From positions 62,001 through 126,000 of the forward strand of contig NZ_JAICDG010000001.1 in the NCBI RefSeq assembly GCF_022751215.1: DNA of 64,000 bases. Reading direction: 5' to 3'. Below the pieces are notes generated by a model. The model had not been told where the DNA came from, ran no database searches, and worked only from the letters and a program-made list of their open reading frames with translations. This DNA comes from Actinomadura terrae (lineage in GTDB: Bacteria > Actinomycetota > Actinomycetes > Streptosporangiales > Streptosporangiaceae). Shown in pieces: positions 8,757 to 19,804 of the stretch. Numbering within the stretch: position 1 is the first letter of the stretch; every line of letters begins with the position of its first letter. The translations under genes and the position numbers were made by a program.

Positions 8757-10346
8757 ATGCGCGTCAACCATCGTGGGTCCCCCCGTCGGTCACCGTCCGT
8801 GTCGATCGGGCGGGTGCCGCCCGGGCCGCGCCGGCGTCCGTCCGCGCGGGTGCTGCTGGACCGCCTCGGACGTGCCGACCGGCAGGCCTTCGACCGGGTG
8901 GCGTCCGCGCGGCTGCCCGGGCTGGAGTACGTGCTGCCCCGGCTGTCCCGGCTCGCCGATCACGGAGTGCTGTGGTTCACCACCGCGGGTGTGCTCGGCC
9001 TCGGCCGCCGCACCCGGCCGAGGCGCGCGGCGCTGCGCGGGGCGCTCGCGATCGCGGCGGCGAGCCCGGCCGTGAACATCGTCGGCAAGCAGGCGTTCCG
9101 CCGCAAACGCCCGGTCGTCGACCTGGTGCCGCCGATCCGGATCCGCTGGAAGCCGCCGACCTCGCACGCGTTCCCGTCCGGGCACTCGGCGTCGGCCGCC
9201 GCGTTCGCGACCGGGGTCGCGCTGGAGGCGTCGCCGCTGGTCGCGGCGCCGGTGGCGGTGCTGGCGGCGGCGGTCGCGTTCTCCCGCGTCTACACGGGCG
9301 CGCACTATCCGGGCGACGTGCTGGCCGGGGTGGGGATCGGCGTGCTCGCCGGGTTCGGGACGCGGCTGGTGTGGCCCGCCCGCCCTCCGGCGGCGCGCGT
9401 GAGCCGCACCGAGAGCGAGCAGGCCCAGGTCAACGAGGACGGGCGGGGGCTCGTCGCGGTCGTCAACCCGGGCTCGGGCGACGGCTCGGCCGGCATCCTG
9501 CCCAGCAACGCGGAGCTGGCGGTCTCGCTGCTGGAGCTCGAACTCCCCGCCGCGGAGATCGTCCGGATCGAGCCCGACGAGGACGTCGACAAGGTCTTCG
9601 AGCGGGCGGCGGAGCGGGCGTCCGTGCTCGGCGTCGTCGGCGGCGACGGCACGGTCAACGTGGGCGCCAGGGCGGCGCTGAAGCACGACGTCCCGCTCCT
9701 GGTCGTCCCGGGCGGGACGTTCAACCACTTTGCCAAGGCGCACGGCGTCAACGACCCCCGGGAGGCGGTCGCCGCCTACCGGAACGGCCAGGTCGGACGG
9801 GTGGACGTCGCCTACGTGGCGCCCGCGTCCGCCCCCGACGAGGAGCAGATCTTCCTCAACACCGCGAGCTTCGGCGCCTATACCGAGCTGGTCGACCGCC
9901 GGGAGCGGCTGGAGCGGCGGCTCGGCAAGTGGCCCGCGACGGCGGTCGCGGCCGTCCGCACGCTGCGGCACTCCGAGCCGGTCGAGGTGGTCATGGACGG
10001 CCGCGAGCACCGCGTCTGGCTGGCGTTCATCGGCAACTGCGCCTACGGGGCGCGCGGCGCCGCGCCGAGCTGGCGGAAGCGGCTCGACGACGGGCGGCTG
10101 GACGTCCGCGTGGTCGCCACCGGACGGCGCGTCCCGAGGGTCCGCGCGGTCGTCGCGGTGGTGGTCGGGCACCTGCCCCTGATCCCCGGTTACCGTGCGT
10201 GGCGGGCGGGCGGCCTGGAGCTGGCGACTCCGGACGGCGCGCTCCGCCTGGCCCGCGACGGCGAGGTGTCGTCACTCCCCGGAGCCGTCCGCGTCGGCAA
10301 GCACCCGAGGGCGCTGCGCGTTCTGCGTTCGGCCGAGGGCTCTTGA
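8757..10346 (+). CDS. PAP2 phosphatase - diacylglycerol kinase fusion
   Basis: A 529-residue two-domain lipid enzyme. The N-terminal half is a type 2 phosphatidic acid phosphatase with all three motifs: 'KQAFRRKRP' (K-x6-RP), 'PSGHSASAAA' and 'SRVYTGAHYPGDVLAG', on several membrane segments. The C-terminal half is a diacylglycerol/sphingosine kinase-like catalytic domain with 'VNPGSGDGS' and 'GGDGTVN'. Such fusions occur in actinobacteria and may dephosphorylate and phosphorylate lipid carriers or diacylglycerol. I chose the ATG at 8757; upstream frame is shadow-like and a GTG at 8799 is possible. It ends in a 17-bp perfect hairpin. Confidence 0.88.
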   Translation: MRVNHRGSPRRSPSVSIGRVPPGPRRRPSARVLLDRLGRADRQAFDRVASARLPGLEYVLPRLSRLADHGVLWFTTAGVLGLGRRTRPRRAALRGALAIAAASPAVNIVGKQAFRRKRPVVDLVPPIRIRWKPPTSHAFPSGHSASAAAFATGVALEASPLVAAPVAVLAAAVAFSRVYTGAHYPGDVLAGVGIGVLAGFGTRLVWPARPPAARVSRTESEQAQVNEDGRGLVAVVNPGSGDGSAGILPSNAELAVSLLELELPAAEIVRIEPDEDVDKVFERAAERASVLGVVGGDGTVNVGARAALKHDVPLLVVPGGTFNHFAKAHGVNDPREAVAAYRNGQVGRVDVAYVAPASAPDEEQIFLNTASFGAYTELVDRRERLERRLGKWPATAVAAVRTLRHSEPVEVVMDGREHRVWLAFIGNCAYGARGAAPSWRKRLDDGRLDVRVVATGRRVPRVRAVVAVVVGHLPLIPGYRAWRAGGLELATPDGALRLARDGEVSSLPGAVRVGKHPRALRVLRSAEGS

Positions 10347-10381
10347 GGTTCCCGCAGAATTCAGGCGTCCGTCACCTGGCC

Positions 10382-10421
10382 CCCGGAGCGGCGGCGGCGG
10401 GTTTGCCGCCGCCGCTCCGGG
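10382..10421 (+). terminator. 17-bp perfect hairpin terminator
   Basis: The arm 10382-10398 (CCCGGAGCGGCGGCGGC) is perfectly complementary to 10405-10421 around a six-base loop (GGGTTT). It begins 35 bases after the PAP2-kinase stop. No T-tract follows. It is one of the strongest hairpins in the window. Confidence 0.85.
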
Positions 10422-10429
10422 TAAGGACC

Positions 10430-10488
10430 GACCGAATCACCCCGGACCGAATCGATCCGGACCGTACGACCCGGAACGAATCACCCCC
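10430..10488. repeat. 15-bp tandem repeat in the leader of the DUF6158 gene
   Basis: Four units in a row: GACCGAATCACCCCG (10430), GACCGAATCGATCCG (10445), GACCGTACGACCCG (10460, 14 bp) and GAACGAATCACCCCC (10474), with a partial fifth (GACCGCTTCG) at 10489. They lie between the PAP2-kinase terminator and the ATG at 10519, so they occupy the promoter/leader of the next gene and could be repeated regulator sites. Confidence 0.8.
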
Positions 10489-10518
10489 GACCGCTTCGTT
10501 GGGAAAGGGCAGCGCTTC

Positions 10519-10743
10519 ATGACGACGACGGGAATCGACCCTGGCGAGCTCGGTGACGACGACCTGTTCCGCGAGCTGAGCAGCCTGTACCAGACGCGCC
10601 TGGACGCCCTCAGGCACGCCGCCGACCAGGCGTACGGGGAGCACACCCGCCGGATGAACGAGCTGGAGGCCGAGTACCTGCGCAGGCATCCGGCCCGCGA
10701 GATCGACCCCGAGCGCCTGCGCGAGGGCGCCCGCGCCCGCTGA
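10519..10743 (+). CDS. DUF6158 family small protein
   Basis: A 74-residue, highly charged, wholly helical-looking protein: 'ELGDDDLFRELSSLYQTRLDALRHAADQAYGEHTRRMNELEAEYLRRHP'. The order of an L-F-R-E-L start, an H-T-R-R-M-x-E-L-E-x-E-Y-L-R-R-H-P end and ~75 residues matches DUF6158 of actinobacteria. No membrane segment, signal or catalytic motif. The role is unknown. Its leader carries a 15-bp tandem repeat, and its stop codon is part of a hairpin shared with the opposing gene. Confidence 0.8.
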   Translation: MTTTGIDPGELGDDDLFRELSSLYQTRLDALRHAADQAYGEHTRRMNELEAEYLRRHPAREIDPERLREGARAR

Positions 10744-10758
10744 CCCCGCCCGGGGTCA
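10741..10758. terminator. Hairpin containing both convergent stop codons
   Basis: TGACCCCG (10741-10748) pairs with CGGGGTCA (10751-10758) around a two-base loop. The first three bases are the TGA of the plus-strand DUF6158 gene; the last three are the TGA (read as TCA) of the minus-strand glycosyltransferase gene. The two genes end in the two arms of one palindrome. Confidence 0.8.
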
Positions 10759-11520
10759 GGAGTTCGCCCGCGCGTGCGCCGCGCGGGCGAACTGGTCGTC
10801 GAGGCTGCGGGGGAACGGCACCATCCGGTGCATGTCCCGCCAGGGCGCGAACTGCCGGACGGCGTTGAACCCGGCCGCCGTGATGATCCGCGAGACGAGC
10901 GGGCCGGGCGGGCACGCGGGGTAGACGTCCAGGTGCTCGATGCCGGGCGGCAGCCGGTCCGGGCGGCGCGGCGAGGCCAGCGTGATCGCCGGGTGCCGAT
11001 GCTCCAGCCGGGCCATGTCCCGCGCGTAGGAGACGAGGTCCCGGACCTCCGCCTCGGGCCCGCCGTGGACGATCAGCCAGCCCTCCACGTCCACGGGCTC
11101 GGCCGGGGGGTCGGTCAGCGTCAGCGGCGCGACCTCGTCGGAGACGGTGCGCAGGTACGCCTCGTGCTCCGCCTCCAAGGGCTCCATCACGTACGTCCGG
11201 TGGAAGCGGGGCGGGACGGCGGGCAGCCGCGTCCGGTAGACGTCCCAGCGGAGCCTGCGCGCGAGGTGCGTGACGCGGACGCCCTCCGGGAGCCGCAGCT
11301 CGCCTTTCAGACCGGCCGGGAACGCGTCGACGACCAGCTCGTCCGCGGCAAGACCGTCGAGCGAGGCGCGGACCGTCCAGCCGCCGGTGATCCGGGGGTC
11401 GGCGGCGTGCGGCGAGTCGGTCACGACCGTGATCTCGCCGTCCCATGCGAGCGTGTGGGCGGCGGCGCGCAGCCGCGTCAGGTGGCCGAGCCCGTCGCCG
11501 CGCGCGTAGCAGACGATCAA
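10756..11520 (-). CDS. Glycosyltransferase-like protein (GT-B type), unassigned
   Basis: A 254-residue protein beginning 'LIVCYARGDGLGHLTRLRAA', which resembles the G-x-GH-x-x-R nucleotide-sugar/acceptor loop of UDP-glycosyltransferases of the GT28/MurG type. The end, 'IITAAGFNAVRQFAPWRDMHRMVPFPRSLDDQFARAA', matches their C-terminal donor region, where AGFN substitutes the usual GGxxT/S. It is shorter than a full GT-B enzyme (~350+), so one sub-domain may be reduced. The TTG start (11518-11520) overlaps the stop of the upstream glycosyltransferase as TTGA and is preceded by AGGAGG. Last gene of the envelope operon. Confidence 0.65.
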   Translation of the reverse strand: MIVCYARGDGLGHLTRLRAAAHTLAWDGEITVVTDSPHAADPRITGGWTVRASLDGLAADELVVDAFPAGLKGELRLPEGVRVTHLARRLRWDVYRTRLPAVPPRFHRTYVMEPLEAEHEAYLRTVSDEVAPLTLTDPPAEPVDVEGWLIVHGGPEAEVRDLVSYARDMARLEHRHPAITLASPRRPDRLPPGIEHLDVYPACPPGPLVSRIITAAGFNAVRQFAPWRDMHRMVPFPRSLDDQFARAAHARANS

Positions 11521-12659
11521 CGGACCTCCTGGAGCACCGCCAGGTATCCGGCGGTCTCCCTGGCCGGGGTGAAGTCGCGGCGGATCCGCTCGGCGCCCGC
11601 CGCGCCGAGCCTCGCCAGCTCCCCGGTGCCCGCGCGGGCGGCGCGGTCGATCGCGGCGCGGCAGGCGTGCGCGTCGCCCGCCGGGAACGTGTAGCCGATC
11701 GCGTCGTCGGCGACGTCGGCGAGGCCGCCCGCGTCCGAGGCCAGCAGGGGGATGCCGAGCGCCGCCGCCTCCAGCGCCACGTTCGGCATCCCGTCGTAGA
11801 AGGACGGCAGCGCCACCAGGTCGCAGCTCGCGTACACGCCGGGCAGGTCGTAGCGTTCGAGGAAGGGCAGGAACGAGTGCGGGACGGTGTCCTTGCGTTC
11901 GGCCAGCCACCGCGTGACGACGTCCTCCACCTCGCCGACCAGCAGCAGGTGGAACGCGTCCGAGTGCCCGGACGCGGCGAGCGCGTCCAGGAAGAACCCG
12001 ACGCCCTTCTTGTTCTTGAGCTGGCCGATGACGCCGATCGTGCGCCGTCCCGGCTCGACGTTGTCGGCGCGCCAGGCGGTGCCGCGCGCCCGCTCGGACG
12101 GCAGCACCCGCCACTGCCCGGTGTCCACGCTGTTCGCGACGAACGTGACCGGTGCGTCCGGCGCCAGCGCCGCCACCAGTGGCGCGTGCGAGCGGGCGAC
12201 GACGCAGACGCGGGCGGAGGAGCGCAGCGCGTCGGCCAGCACCCCGCGCCGCCGCAGCGAGAACACGCCGACGTCGATGTCGTTGCCGCGCAGCAGCGTG
12301 ATCAGCGGCGCGTCCAGCAGCCGGGCGAGGACGGGCGCCGCGAGCATCGAGTACGTGCCGCCGAACCCGGCGACATGGGTGTAGGCGCGGGTCAGGCCCT
12401 CGGCGGTGAGCGTCGTCCAGAGGCGGCGGAGCGCGTGCTCGGGGTCCTCGCCGAGCGGCGCGGTCAGCAGCCGCCCGCCGTTCTCCCGCGTCACCGTCCA
12501 GGGGCGGTCGCGCCGCGTGAGGTACGCGATGTCCACCCCGGCTCCGGCGGCCCGCAGCCCCCGCACGATCCGGTCGCAGGACTGCGCCATCCCGCCCTGG
12601 CTGGGGGGATAGTGCTCGGTGACCCACAGGACATGCGCCGCGGTTGAATCGTCCGCCAT
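11517..12659 (-). CDS. Group 4 glycosyltransferase
   Basis: A 380-residue retaining GT-B enzyme. 'WVTEHYPPSQGGMAQSCDRIVRGL' is the typical N-terminal acceptor-side GG-M loop; 'IGVIGQLKNKKGVGFFLDAL' is the interdomain donor-binding strand; 'LPSFYDGMPNVALEAAALGIPLLAS' gives the E-x7-E donor motif (here D-G-M-P-N-V-A-L-E). It transfers a sugar from a nucleotide donor to a growing glycan, probably at the membrane. Its ATG overlaps the stop of the small Cys-rich protein upstream (ATGA, 12658-12661 region), and its stop overlaps the next start. Confidence 0.88.
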   Translation of the reverse strand: MADDSTAAHVLWVTEHYPPSQGGMAQSCDRIVRGLRAAGAGVDIAYLTRRDRPWTVTRENGGRLLTAPLGEDPEHALRRLWTTLTAEGLTRAYTHVAGFGGTYSMLAAPVLARLLDAPLITLLRGNDIDVGVFSLRRRGVLADALRSSARVCVVARSHAPLVAALAPDAPVTFVANSVDTGQWRVLPSERARGTAWRADNVEPGRRTIGVIGQLKNKKGVGFFLDALAASGHSDAFHLLLVGEVEDVVTRWLAERKDTVPHSFLPFLERYDLPGVYASCDLVALPSFYDGMPNVALEAAALGIPLLASDAGGLADVADDAIGYTFPAGDAHACRAAIDRAARAGTGELARLGAAGAERIRRDFTPARETAGYLAVLQEVR

Positions 12660-13021
12660 CAGCTGTCCACGAAGCCGGTGTCGTGGCCCGGGTCGAAGTC
12701 GCCCTCGCCGTAGGAGTAGCCGTCGCCGGGGTTGAACGCGCCCCGGTCGTACTCGTTGAACGAGGAGTACCAGGCGGGGTCGCTGTAGGCCTGCGAGCTG
12801 CGCTCGTAGTAGCGGCGCCGGTACCCGCTCGTCCAGGACGGGTCGTAGGGCTCAGCCTCCCCGCCGTACTCCTGCGCGGACACGCACTCGGGGCAGAGCC
12901 CGCCCTGCTGCGCCCCGTGCCGGTCGCAGACCGGCCGCGAGCACTGCGGACAGGACGCGACGGCCGCGCGCCCGCAGTGGGCCAGCACGAAGAACCCGGT
13001 CGTGACGGTGCAGGGGATCAT
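12659..13021 (-). CDS. Small Cys-rich (zinc-ribbon-like) protein
   Basis: A 120-residue protein with a metal-site-like N-terminal half: 'HCGRAAVASCPQCSRPVCDRHGAQQGGLCPECV' carries two C-x2-C pairs plus a single Cys and two His, resembling a B-box or zinc ribbon. The second half is acidic and rich in Tyr, Ser and Gly ('YDPSWTSGYRRRYYERSSQAYSDPAWYSSF'), probably disordered. Its ATG overlaps the stop of the gene upstream (ATGA) and its stop overlaps the next start, so it is fixed inside the glycosyltransferase operon. No function known to me; a metal-binding adaptor is a guess. Confidence 0.7.
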   Translation of the reverse strand: MIPCTVTTGFFVLAHCGRAAVASCPQCSRPVCDRHGAQQGGLCPECVSAQEYGGEAEPYDPSWTSGYRRRYYERSSQAYSDPAWYSSFNEYDRGAFNPGDGYSYGEGDFDPGHDTGFVDS

Positions 13022-13746
13022 GAGGTCCTCCTCGGGGCGGCCGGGGCCGTCCACCGGAACGGCTCGGTCGACAGCAGCAGGACGCCCTCGGTCAGCTCGG
13101 CCCCGGTCCGCTCGCCGACGATCTTGGCGTCGGTGCGGATCACCACCCGCTCCCCGCTCTGCTTCACCCGCACCTTGATCCAGCCGGGCGGCGGCGTCGC
13201 CGGGCGGTGCACGGCCGCGCCCTTCGGCAGCCGCCGCACCACCCGGACCAGGTGCGTCGAGCGCGTCTTGCGCTTCATCTTGACCTTGCCGCGCGGGTTG
13301 CGCTTCTTCACCAGCCGCTTGCGGACGAGCTCGGTGACCGACAGCTCCAGGACGCTGCCGTCGCGCAGCTCCGCGCGCATCCGCAGCCACGGGTCGGTGA
13401 CCCACGTCTGCTTGATCGACAGGACCGGGCGCCGGGCGGGCACGTCCACGGTGGGCCCGTGCTTGTCCTTGGCGTCGGTGCCGCGCAGATCGGCGGCGAC
13501 CGACAGCACCCCGCCGGGACGCATGTCCGCCGCCATGATCCGCAGCAGCGGCACCACCACCTCCCGCACCCGCTCGGGCGGCGCCCACTTGCGCCGCCGG
13601 ACGTGCTCGTGGTGCGCGCCGAGGCTCGCGATCACCGGCTCCCACTCGTCCCGCCGCAGCGAGGCCGTGCAGCCCCGCTCCAGCACGAGCGCCCGGTGCA
13701 GCGGATGGAACCGCTCGATGGCAGCGCGCTGCTTACGCCAGAACAT
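13018..13746 (-). CDS. Unknown basic protein in glycosyltransferase operon
   Basis: A 242-residue, strongly basic soluble protein that I do not recognise. It starts 'MFWRKQRAAIERFHPLHRAL'. The middle has a Lys/Arg cluster, 'KRLVKKRNPRGKVKMKRKTRSTH', flanked by beta-rich sequence with 'VLSVAADLRG' and 'VLLLSTEPFRW'. No membrane segment, signal peptide or Cys. It starts 10 bases after the stop of the upstream glycosyltransferase, with GGGGG as ribosome site, and overlaps the Cys-rich gene by ATGA. The coupling implies a role with that partner, possibly at the membrane surface. Confidence 0.65.
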   Translation of the reverse strand: MFWRKQRAAIERFHPLHRALVLERGCTASLRRDEWEPVIASLGAHHEHVRRRKWAPPERVREVVVPLLRIMAADMRPGGVLSVAADLRGTDAKDKHGPTVDVPARRPVLSIKQTWVTDPWLRMRAELRDGSVLELSVTELVRKRLVKKRNPRGKVKMKRKTRSTHLVRVVRRLPKGAAVHRPATPPPGWIKVRVKQSGERVVIRTDAKIVGERTGAELTEGVLLLSTEPFRWTAPAAPRRTS

Positions 13747-13756
13747 GACCGACCCC

Positions 13757-14929
13757 CTACCGATCCCCGAGCTGATCCGACGCGGTCGTCTCGCGGTACA
13801 CCTGGGCCAGCAGGGCGCGCGACCGCGCCCAGGTCAGGCCCTCCTCGACCCGCGTCCGGCCCCTCCGGCCCATCGCGGCCGCCTCCTCCGGGTACTCCAG
13901 CAGGATCCGGACGGCCCGCGCCAGCTCGGCCGGACGGTCCGCCGGGACGAGCCGCCCGTGCTCCCCGTCGGCCATCAGCTCGCGCACCGCCGGCAGGTCC
14001 GAGGCGACGACCGGGACGCCCGCCGCCATCGACTCGATCACCTTCAGCGGCGCGCAGCCCTGGTCGAGGTTGCGCGCGCACCCGGTCAGCGGCGCCGCCG
14101 ACACCGCCGCGTGCGCGAGCCACGCCGCGACCTCGCGGTGCGGCAGCTCGAACCGCCACTCCGTCCGCGCGGCGACGCCGAGCCGCTCCGCCATCCGCCG
14201 CACCGGTTTCGCCCGCCGCTCCGGCACGGACGCGCACACCACCAGCCGCAGGTCCGGCAGGTCGGCGAGCCGCGCGAACGCGCGCATCAGCACGTCCAGG
14301 CCCTGCCACGGCTGGAGGGCGCCCACGTAGACGATGTACCGCTCGGGCGCGTCCGGGGGTTTCGCGGACGGCTCGGGCACCTCGGCGCCGTTCGGCACGA
14401 GCCGGATCCTCGCCTCGGGCACGCCGAGCCCGCGCACGGCCGCGCCGATGATCCGCGACGGGACCACGACCGCGTCGCTGCGGCCCAGGCAGTACCGCTC
14501 CAGCTCGCGGACCTTGCCGAGCGTCTCCCGCGACGCCCACGGCCAGGTGTGCGCCATCTCGATCGACGGGAGCCCGTTGACCTCGTAGACGACGCGGTGG
14601 CGGCGCCCGTCCGCGACGGCGGGCAGCGCGCTCCACGGGTCCCGCACGTGGCAGACCTCCAGCGTCTCCCGGTGCGGCTCCAGATGGTCCGCGACCCACG
14701 CCGAGTACGCCTCGGCCCGGTCGATGAGGTTCGGGACCGCCGCGTCGAACCGCGCGATCTCCCGGCTCCCCTCCCGCTGGTAGCGCGGCAGGGCGGGATC
14801 GCCGAGGACGCCGAGCAGCCCGCCGCCGAAACAGCCGAACAGCTCCTCGGCCATCTGCGCGATGTGCACCGCCGAGCCCTTGCTCGACGGGAAGCGGTCG
14901 AACGCGAAGTACGCCGCGCGGTGCCTCAC
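13757..14929 (-). CDS. Group 4 glycosyltransferase
   Basis: A 390-residue GT-B glycosyltransferase. 'RFPSSKGSAVHIAQMAEEL' is the N-terminal nucleotide-sugar glycosyltransferase loop, 'RYIVYVGALQPWQGLDVLMRAFARL' the interdomain strand and 'GCAPLKVIESMAAGVPVVASDLPAVREL' the E-x7-E donor site (K-V-I-E). This type acts on mannose- or GlcNAc-containing envelope glycans; donor and acceptor are not readable. The GTG start (14927-14929) overlaps the epimerase stop by four bases. Longer upstream frames merely read through the epimerase gene out of frame. Confidence 0.88.
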   Translation of the reverse strand: MRHRAAYFAFDRFPSSKGSAVHIAQMAEELFGCFGGGLLGVLGDPALPRYQREGSREIARFDAAVPNLIDRAEAYSAWVADHLEPHRETLEVCHVRDPWSALPAVADGRRHRVVYEVNGLPSIEMAHTWPWASRETLGKVRELERYCLGRSDAVVVPSRIIGAAVRGLGVPEARIRLVPNGAEVPEPSAKPPDAPERYIVYVGALQPWQGLDVLMRAFARLADLPDLRLVVCASVPERRAKPVRRMAERLGVAARTEWRFELPHREVAAWLAHAAVSAAPLTGCARNLDQGCAPLKVIESMAAGVPVVASDLPAVRELMADGEHGRLVPADRPAELARAVRILLEYPEEAAAMGRRGRTRVEEGLTWARSRALLAQVYRETTASDQLGDR

Positions 14930-15906
14930 ACCCGCACCTCCTGCGCCCGCTTCGGCTGGGGCTGCTGCGCCCGCAGCGCCCGGTGCCAGGCGATCTGGTC
15001 GGCGAGCCCCTCGGCCAGGCCGGTGCGGGCCGTCCAGCCGAGCAGCCGCGCCGCCCGGCCGGGATCGGCCCAGGTGCGCGCCGCGTCCCCGGCCACCGGC
15101 GCCTTCCGCCGGATCTCCGGCCGCACCCCGAGCACCCCGGTCAGCATCCCGATCGCCGACCGCACCGCGACGGCCTCGGGATGCCCGACGTTCACCGCGA
15201 TCCCCGGCGGCAGGTCGGCCCCGGCCGCCGCGAGCGTCGCCGCGACCACGTCGGCCACGTGCGTGAACGACCGCGACCGGCGGCCGTCGCCGAACACCGG
15301 CAGCGGGCGGCCGTCCAGCGCCGCCTCCACGAACCGGTGGAAGGCCATGTCGGGCCGCTGCCGGGGTCCGTACACCGAGAAGTACCTGAGCAGGACGGTC
15401 CGCAGCCCGTCCCGCGCCGCGAGCCCCGCGAGCCGCTCGACCTCCACCTTGCTCACCGCGTACGGGCTCGCCGGGTGCAGCGGGTCGTCCTCGCGGTTGG
15501 GCCGGTGCCCGGCCGACCCGTACACCGACGAGCTCGACGCCACGATCACCAGCGGCCGCGCCCGCCGGTTGGCGCAGGCGGCCAGCAAACGCCCGGTCGC
15601 GAGGACGTTGTCGCGCTCGGCGGCGGCCCGTCCGGCGCCCCACGAGCTGCGCACCCCGGGCCGCCCCGCCAGATGGACGACGACGTCGGCGGCGGCCAGC
15701 CGCTCCAGCCCGTCCGCCGCGAGATCGGCCTCCAGGCCGGTGACCCCGGGACGCGCGGTGACCTGCTCCCACGTCCGCCGGGCGAGGTCGGGCGCGGGCG
15801 AGCGGACGAGCGCGTCCACGGCGAGCACCTCGTGCCCCGCGTCCGCGAACGCCTCCGCCACATGGCTGCCGACGAACCCCGCAGCCCCCGTCACCACGAC
15901 CCGCAC
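14926..15906 (-). CDS. NAD-dependent sugar epimerase/dehydratase
   Basis: Short-chain extended dehydrogenase, 326 residues. The Rossmann start is 'VVVTGAAGFVGSHVAEAF' (GxxGxxG), the catalytic set is the Ser in 'IVASSSSVYG' and 'YAVSKVEVERL' (Y-x3-K). 'LRYFSVYGPRQRPDMAFHRFVEAAL' is the substrate loop of UDP-glucose 4-epimerase-type enzymes. It likely makes a nucleotide sugar used by the glycosyltransferases that follow. The GTG start is at 15904-15906, and it is the first gene of the coupled six-gene envelope operon. Exact sugar is unknown; UDP-glucose/galactose or glucuronate are the likely choices. Confidence 0.88.
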   Translation of the reverse strand: MRVVVTGAAGFVGSHVAEAFADAGHEVLAVDALVRSPAPDLARRTWEQVTARPGVTGLEADLAADGLERLAAADVVVHLAGRPGVRSSWGAGRAAAERDNVLATGRLLAACANRRARPLVIVASSSSVYGSAGHRPNREDDPLHPASPYAVSKVEVERLAGLAARDGLRTVLLRYFSVYGPRQRPDMAFHRFVEAALDGRPLPVFGDGRRSRSFTHVADVVAATLAAAGADLPPGIAVNVGHPEAVAVRSAIGMLTGVLGVRPEIRRKAPVAGDAARTWADPGRAARLLGWTARTGLAEGLADQIAWHRALRAQQPQPKRAQEVRV

Positions 15907-16012
15907 CCGGGCACCCTACACATCCCACGCAACCCTTGAATACCCGCAGATCAGGCCCAATCCAGCGAGGGACGTCCTTACCGACCGTCCGCACCCGTGC
16001 GCCGTGCGTCAG

Positions 16013-19269
<3,257 letters not shown>

Positions 19270-19280
<11 letters not shown>

Positions 19281-19764
19281 TGCCGTCGTTGGCCGACCGC
19301 CGGGTCAGATAGGGCTGGACGAACCACGCCCACGCGCACAGCGCCAGCACGGCCACCGCCGTGACCACCGCCGCCGCCTCCACCCCGAGGGTCCACACGA
19401 TCAACGTGGTGGAGGCGGTGATCGACACCGCCAGCGCGAACCCGCCGAGGATCCCGAACCGGTTGGCGCGCCTGATCAGCAGGTCCTTCTGCCCCAGCCG
19501 GAACAGGATGCGGTGCTGGAACACCGGCGCGATGAAGCAGATCGACGCGAGCGCCGCCCCGAACAGCGCGATGTAGAACAGCGTCCTGCCGGTCCGGTCG
19601 ACCTTGTCGAAGCCCGCCGCGAACGGGACCGTCAGCAGGAACGCGAACAGCACCTGGACACCGGTGACCGCCACCCGGAACCCCTGGAGCAGCTCCATCA
19701 GCTGCCGGTCGAGACGTTCGTGCCGGGTCTCGCGGCGGGGCTTGGAATCGGGATCAACGCTCAT
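19270..19764 (-). CDS. DUF6328 family membrane protein
   Basis: A 164-residue membrane protein. After a charged start ('RRETRHERLDRQLMELLQGFRVAVTGVQVLFAFLLTVPF') come four hydrophobic segments. The motif 'QELLQ/ELLQGFRVAVTGVQVLFAFLL' and 'PVFQHRILFRLGQKDLLIRRANRFG' are characteristic of DUF6328 proteins, a family found next to stress and signalling genes in actinomycetes with no known activity. ATG at 19762-19764; 40 bases downstream of the SpoIIE phosphatase gene on the same strand, so possibly co-transcribed with it. Confidence 0.8.
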
Positions 19765-19804
19765 GAAGATCCCTTTACCCGGCGAATCGCCCGTCAGTCG
19801 CGGG

